Assembly (NCBI GenBank): GCA_903813345.2
Contig: CAIIXF020000007.1
Location: 24,975,564 to 25,039,563 of the forward strand
DNA: 64,000 nt
Reading direction: 5' to 3'
From: Owenia fusiformis
Taxonomy: Eukaryota > Annelida > Polychaeta > Sabellida > Oweniidae
Shown here: in pieces, positions 60,901 to 64,000 of the stretch
Position numbering within the stretch: the first letter of the stretch is position 1
How the letters are laid out: the number at the start of each line of letters is the position of its first letter
Position numbers and translations under genes: made by a program
Notes under the pieces: model-generated
What the model saw: only the letters and a program-made list of their open reading frames with translations
Databases searched by the model: none
What the model was told of the DNA's origin: nothing

Positions 60901-61195
60901 CTTATTAATTTGATAGTAATCACACTTGATATTATACTCGTAGTAGTGGCTAACGATATCCTAGGCCGGACTGAGGTTCGATATCATAGAGATATTGACA
61001 ATTGATAAATTAGTAATGACTTTTGAAGTAATGCATACGTAAAAGTACACAAATGACACATTTCCATTTGTTGTCTTTACTACAGGTTGTAATCATATGA
61101 TAACACTGGACTCTTCTAACCCGAGTGAAATTATAACAACTCCCAATTTTCCCGGCGAATATAAAACTAATCAGGAATGCAACTGGTTCATAAAG
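45813..61195 (+). CDS. Secreted astacin metalloprotease with EGF, ApeC and CUB domains (3' end outside window)
   Basis: Fourteen exons: 45813-45947, 47122-47319, 48542-48710, 48853-49006, 55456-55522, 55689-55803, 56080-56171, 56417-56546, 57743-57874, 58123-58407, 59208-59299, 60139-60265, 60557-60700, 61086-61195. All are GT-AG with matching phases; 1950 coding bases, 650 codons so far. Order: signal peptide (MNMGVCNPILALVVLLCLAA), propeptide ending at a furin-like RGKR (135-138), astacin domain (about 139-354) with zinc site HEFGHLFGMSHEQRRPD and Met-turn MHY, EGF-like (355-397), ApeC (about 403-612), CUB start (614 on). Astacins cleave extracellular proteins; ApeC modules of apextrin-like proteins bind bacterial wall components. 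Likely a secreted immune or matrix protease. No further exon was recognised before 64000, so the CUB continues beyond the edge. Confidence 0.9.
47122..47319 (+). CDS. Astacin-ApeC exon 2: propeptide
   Basis: 66 codons, phase 0-0, VPEVVERENKYTSDEPSHEF to GKRDIWPAV. Helical, charged. The aspartate switch (FxGD) of many astacin propeptides is not evident, so latency may differ. Confidence 0.75.
47345..48210. repeat. Minisatellite, ~77-bp unit, about eleven copies
   Basis: Within intron 2 of the astacin gene. Units carry gttgtactctt at 47536, 47614, 47691, 47770, 47847, 47924 and onward, with tttctcgatctgcttttgca and tttccctttggcact. Divergence increases at both ends. Confidence 0.9.
48542..48710 (+). 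CDS. Astacin-ApeC exon 3: basic propeptide end and start of protease
   Basis: A Gly/Lys-rich run (NKGKGKGKGGNRGKR) ends in a furin-like RGKR, then NIYTSVDNLWTKVNGYAYVPWRW, matching the astacin LWP...VPY start region. Phase 0 in, 1 out. Confidence 0.8.
48853..49006 (+). CDS. Astacin-ApeC exon 4: first half of protease lobe
   Basis: Encodes AEAAQADVALAMKYVHDHSC then IRFIDYTPTVHTEYNLP, matching the astacin helix and TCIRF strand. It leaves phase 2. Its 3' portion with the donor has been amplified into the array described for 49007-53660. Confidence 0.85.
49376..51416. mobile_element. DNA element with ~36-bp terminal inverted repeats, 2 kb
   Basis: Left cttaacggtcaagtcaagta and right inverse (tactcgacttgactgttaag), similarity about 36 bases. 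It joins array sequence on both sides so that left gcact and right catg rebuild the array unit, apparently without target duplication. The interior has only a 109-codon frame (49913-50242) without recognised domain. Confidence 0.7.
49562..49635 (+). pseudogene. tRNA-like sequence, probably decayed
   Basis: Reads tatagctcaatcggtagagc then agtctttgga, a ggttcgattc T-loop and gggca end. The D-arm and T-loop are good, but the anticodon stem and T-stem pair poorly; the loop would give TTG. A tRNA pseudogene or SINE head is likelier than a functional gene. Confidence 0.45.
51524..53210. mobile_element. hAT-like non-autonomous element with internal tandem repeats
   Basis: Left cagggccgttaga plus G-run plus gtgcggttttt; right aaaaaccgcacccccc and cttacgggcctg, inverted. 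ATACA flanks both ends (51519-51523, 53211-53215). The interior is a tandem array of diverged units of about 390 bp with actttgaaagtgcccagaaa and ccacccctcacacc. Non-coding. Confidence 0.75.
53985..54325. mobile_element. Foldback element related to 40960-41160
   Basis: gaactgatatccttct and its inverse gcgtatcagttc mark the ends; agatctttttaaaaaggcgc pairs with gcacctttttaaatagattt. The ttaaaaaaggcgcaacgcca phrase near 40995 is a related copy. Confidence 0.55.
54838..55165. mobile_element. Dispersed foldback element, copy B
   Basis: Opposite orientation to 13690-14050, sharing tttgaagtgcaatacagg, ctcagtagtaatacagattg and the ctgaccaatcagag flank. Both copies keep the double inverted-repeat structure. 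Confidence 0.75.
55456..55803 (+). CDS. Astacin-ApeC exons 5 and 6: GCWS-like segment and zinc site
   Basis: Exon 5 (55456-55522) reads SCCWSYVGRLTEGGQDIYP, the astacin GCxSxVGR-GGxQ segment. Exon 6 (55689-55803) carries the zinc-binding HEFGHLFGMSHEQRRPD with His250, Glu251, His254 and His260 all present, so the active site is intact. Confidence 0.92.
56080..56546 (+). CDS. Astacin-ApeC exons 7 and 8: Met-turn and end of protease
   Basis: Exon 7 (56080-56171) ends HDISSRMHYSRY with Met305 and Tyr307 of the Met-turn. Exon 8 (56417-56546) reads to YDLEDLTKAYECD, the usual astacin end (YD...INKLYxC). Confidence 0.9.
57743..57874 (+). CDS. Astacin-ApeC exon 9: EGF-like domain
   Basis: 44 codons, phase 1-1. 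Six cysteines, with CANGGYLGWVDDSCKCIC and GLAGATC. The C-x-C-x-C spacing is tight for an EGF, a mild oddity; EGF after astacin is common. Confidence 0.85.
58123..60700 (+). CDS. Astacin-ApeC exons 10-13: ApeC (apextrin C-terminal) domain
   Basis: Four exons (58123-58407, 59208-59299, 60139-60265, 60557-60700). Landmarks in order: WPTGQFGLLKTKDGCPDGY, an FC-x-K segment, WPAGSYCIFKKSSCPSG, GGVLPDGTY, FCCRED, PIYLFKKESKCQAIKGM, and a C-terminal FQLCYYTP. Eight cysteines are in positions I associate with ApeC. All phases fit, so the domain is spliced across three introns. Confidence 0.85.
59339..59383. repeat. Solo terminus related to the 42338-44791 element
   Basis: aaacgaggacatcatgtctt and cgtttccagttgatccccag tg form a small inverted end similar to the CACTGGGGAT-AACTGGAAACGAGG terminus. 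It lies in intron 11 of the astacin gene. Confidence 0.5.
61086..61195 (+). CDS. Astacin-ApeC exon 14: start of CUB domain
   Basis: 37 codons, GCNHMITLDSSNPSEIITTP then NFPGEYKTNQECNWFIK, the N-terminal half of a CUB domain. It ends phase 0 at a GTATGA donor; the rest of the CUB must be on a later exon. Confidence 0.85.
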
Positions 61196-64000
61196 GTATG
61201 AGTTTAATTTTAAATGAAAAACCATTAAATGAAGCTCGATATATTGGTATTTTGATACTGAAATCTAAAGATTACATTATCTGATTTTTGTATCAGATGC
61301 TGGCACAGTTTTGCCGGAAGTTTGCAAGAAGTAACTTTTGGCAATGCAGTATGTTAGAGTAACCTAGTAGGTGTAAGAAAATATAAGGTGATGGCCTTTA
61401 AAGTGGTAAAAACAATTTTCACGGCCGAATTGGACTTCAATTCCTGCGATTTCAGGGGGTACTATAAGACTATTTCATAACATAAAGGATATAGTTGCTA
61501 TTGTTCTGCTTTCTACAGCACACATTACTAGTCCAAAGATGAATGTTATCCTAAAGTTATAGGCCGATATCTGTATTAGTCTCAGAAATATTGCAATTAA
61601 TAGGAAAAAAATATGCAATTTTAGTCATTTTTAAGTCTCACGTATCTTATATTTGTAGCTTCCAGCAAAAGATGGCAGCTTAAATAGCTCAAAATTGTTT
61701 TCTAAAAACTAATTCAAGCTTTGTTTGATATTGTAATACAATTATAATAATGATAATGTACTATTTATGATTTTTAATATGACTTTATAGTACCCTACCC
61801 CTGGAAAGTGGGCGTGGTCAATGTTATCATTTTGCAGCATACAATTAAAAACTTATATTGATAGAAAGCAAATCAATGCATTTTTAACATTTTCACTTGT
61901 TACTTGACATTGTAATTCATTCATTACTAAAATATAGGACTCTACATATTTTATAAATACGTTTTCAATTTTGTACAATGTATCATGATGATATCTAATA
62001 AGCTGGTTCATTTTCAGTGTTCACTAACGTATGAAATGTAAGTCACAGTGTTTCCAAATTACCTTTGCAACAAAGACTACTTAATATGAGCAGTTTCAAG
62101 GTCCTAATACTAATACTTACCGATCTATCGGCGTTCAAAAATAGAGAAAGCTGTCGTGAGTGCAGTTTTAACTAACTTTGAACTGAAACTGCTGCTTAAT
62201 GAATATTTTTCTCAACATCTGTGACTTTTTTAGACCCCAAACATAAAATACTTTTATTTGACATAATTTCTGATTCTGCCTCCAGTTAGTACCACCAATA
62301 ATACATATGAGAAGACTTAACGTCATAGTAAGTGGAAGTACAGATCTATTGGCTTCTGAAAATGGGAAAAGCTGTAGCAAGTATGATTTTCACCAGTTTT
62401 TCATCTAAGACTGCAACTTTCTGAATTTTCTTTTTACAAACTGCACAGTAAGACCAAAGACATTAAAGGAAACCTGGTCATTGTACCACCAATAATAGGT
62501 AAAAATAATATTGGTAATATATACCAAGTGTTTACTTTAATTCCAAGGCATCTGGATTGATAAATAAATGAAATCAGTACTTTATTGTATCTTGGGACAA
62601 AATACACTGTTTGAATGCTTAAGCTTGACATCACAGTATCAAGTGAAAGATACGTCGTTATATACAGCTATATATCACTTTAACTGACTTCTCTTCAATT
62701 TGAAATATGCCTGGCCATTCTAAGAAAAATGCGACGGAGGGCAAAGAGGGTGCATGGTATAATTGGTAATTAAGCTCTTCTAGAGTTTAAAGCTCCCACA
62801 ATTTTTAAAAACGAAATGGAGAATAACATGTGAAAGAATAGGATGGACTAATTGTTCTAAGAAAGTTTTTGAAAGTAACATTGCATAAAATATTTAAGCA
62901 AGAGATATGTTCCAAAATACTTTCAGGTAGAAATAAAGCTCCGTAATGTAAAAACAATGTATTCTCAGTATTCAATAATAACATTCTTTATAGGTTTTTT
63001 GGTCTTAAGAATATCAGTGATTATCCTATGGTTGCAAGGATATAGATCGAATATCACATGAAGATATATTTGATATGTGGATCAAGTTATAATATTTTAG
63101 CAAAAAATTCACAAACCATCGAATATCACTTTTAAACTATCGAATATCAAGTCTTAAAAAGTGATATTCGGTGGTTTGAAAAGTGATATTCCATGGTTTT
63201 GAATTTTTTCAAAAAAAAATTCTTTTTACATTTTTTAATTATTTTCAAAAATATTTAAAAACAATTTCAACATTTTTTCACAATTTTTTTTCAATTATTT
63301 TTTCAAATTTTTTCTCGAATTATATTTTTCACATTTTTTCGCTGATGATGATTTCCCATGGGATATTTTTTTTTTCAAAAATATCAATTATATCCACTCA
63401 TGGATACAAATATCTTCACTCACTCGCTGCGCTCACTCATGAAAATATCAATATCCACTCATGGATATAAATGATATTTTTTCTAAACCATAGGATATTC
63501 CTATATTATATCAATCCGGATGCTGAAGTCACTTAATAAATAATAACTAGATGTAACTCCTAGGAGGCACTTCAAGTTTCAGTTCTAAATAAAATACAGT
63601 TTATTTAAAAAATTGTTAAGAAAACATACATTTTTTCACAATCACAATTTCACCATTTCTGACTGTATTTTGCATATTTTTAGGTGTCAATGGTTCAATG
63701 ATTATTTGATATAACCTCCTGAAACTACTCTCATATATATTTGGTGGTACAGTGATATGGAATCCTGTCTTTTGGGGTCTCACGGAATTCTTGTTTTAGA
63801 GAAGAAAATCCTGAAAGCTGCAGTTTAATATTATGAATTATAGGTGAAAATTGCACTTGCTACACTGCTTCTCCCATTTTTAGATGCTAATAAATCTGTA
63901 ACTACACTTACTATGACCTTAAGTCTACTCATATGTATTATTGGTATTACTAACTAGAGGCAGAATCAGAAATTATGGTAAATAAAAGTAAAATTTAAGA
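61196..64000. other. Last visible intron of the astacin gene
   Basis: 2.8 kb without a further CUB exon I can support. It contains a large inverted repeat (62265-63975), AT-rich simple sequence at 63190-63380, and short inverted tatccactcatggatata phrases near 63400-63470. Confidence 0.55.
62265..63975. mobile_element. Inverted-repeat element, arms about 165 bp
   Basis: The left arm with gattctgcctccagttagta and aataatacatatgagaagac is mirrored at 63810-63975 by tactaactagaggcagaatc and its continuation. Interior AT-rich and non-coding. A related, weaker copy of the arm is near 62090-62200. Confidence 0.7.

Noticed and set aside
62019-62040. Possible short exon after TTTTCAG reading CSLTYE
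   Set aside because: The phase fits, but it is only about 20 bases and does not resemble the next part of a CUB domain.

Overview
The window is AT-rich, intron-containing animal DNA. Open frames end at GT/AG splice sites and their phases agree, and the gene content is metazoan: fibrinogen-related secreted proteins, a ZNFX1-type helicase, and an astacin protease fused to EGF, ApeC and CUB modules. ApeC modules, the atypical fibrinogen-like domain, and a tandem-repeat mobile element with a roughly 162 bp core suggest a marine invertebrate, perhaps a lophotrochozoan such as a mollusc. That placement is inference; no species marker is present.

Layout. (1) 111-2410, minus: a complete three-exon gene for a secreted protein with signal peptide, coiled coil and canonical fibrinogen C-terminal domain (about 317 aa). 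(2) 5209-13039, minus: a paralogous six-exon gene (about 365 aa) with the same kind of leader and coiled-coil exons but a different, atypical fibrinogen-like C-terminal domain. Its linker exon has been tandemly duplicated. A damaged LINE, itself interrupted by a small inverted-repeat element, lies in its fourth intron. (3) 16712-26922, minus: a ZNFX1-like RNA helicase/NF-X1 zinc-finger gene with five resolved exons, including one exon of 5.9 kb; its 3' end is not resolved. (4) About 26.9-45.8 kb: no convincing host gene. It holds a 7.4 kb inverted-repeat element with internal 365 bp repeats, invaded by pogo-like and hAT-like elements, then a Helentron-like element and several palindromic DNA elements. 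(5) 45813 to beyond the right edge, plus: a fourteen-exon (so far) astacin-EGF-ApeC-CUB gene, 650 codons seen, cut by the window inside its CUB domain. Its fourth intron carries a decayed tandem array of copies of the preceding catalytic-domain exon, broken up by two DNA transposons.

Together the genes look like an innate-immunity neighbourhood: two secreted fibrinogen-related lectin-like proteins, an antiviral/RNA-surveillance helicase, and a secreted protease carrying a module (ApeC) that binds bacterial wall components in other animals. Shared immune function is inferred from families; clustering could be chance. Exon calls were made by reading splice sites and phases by eye, without transcripts or searches.
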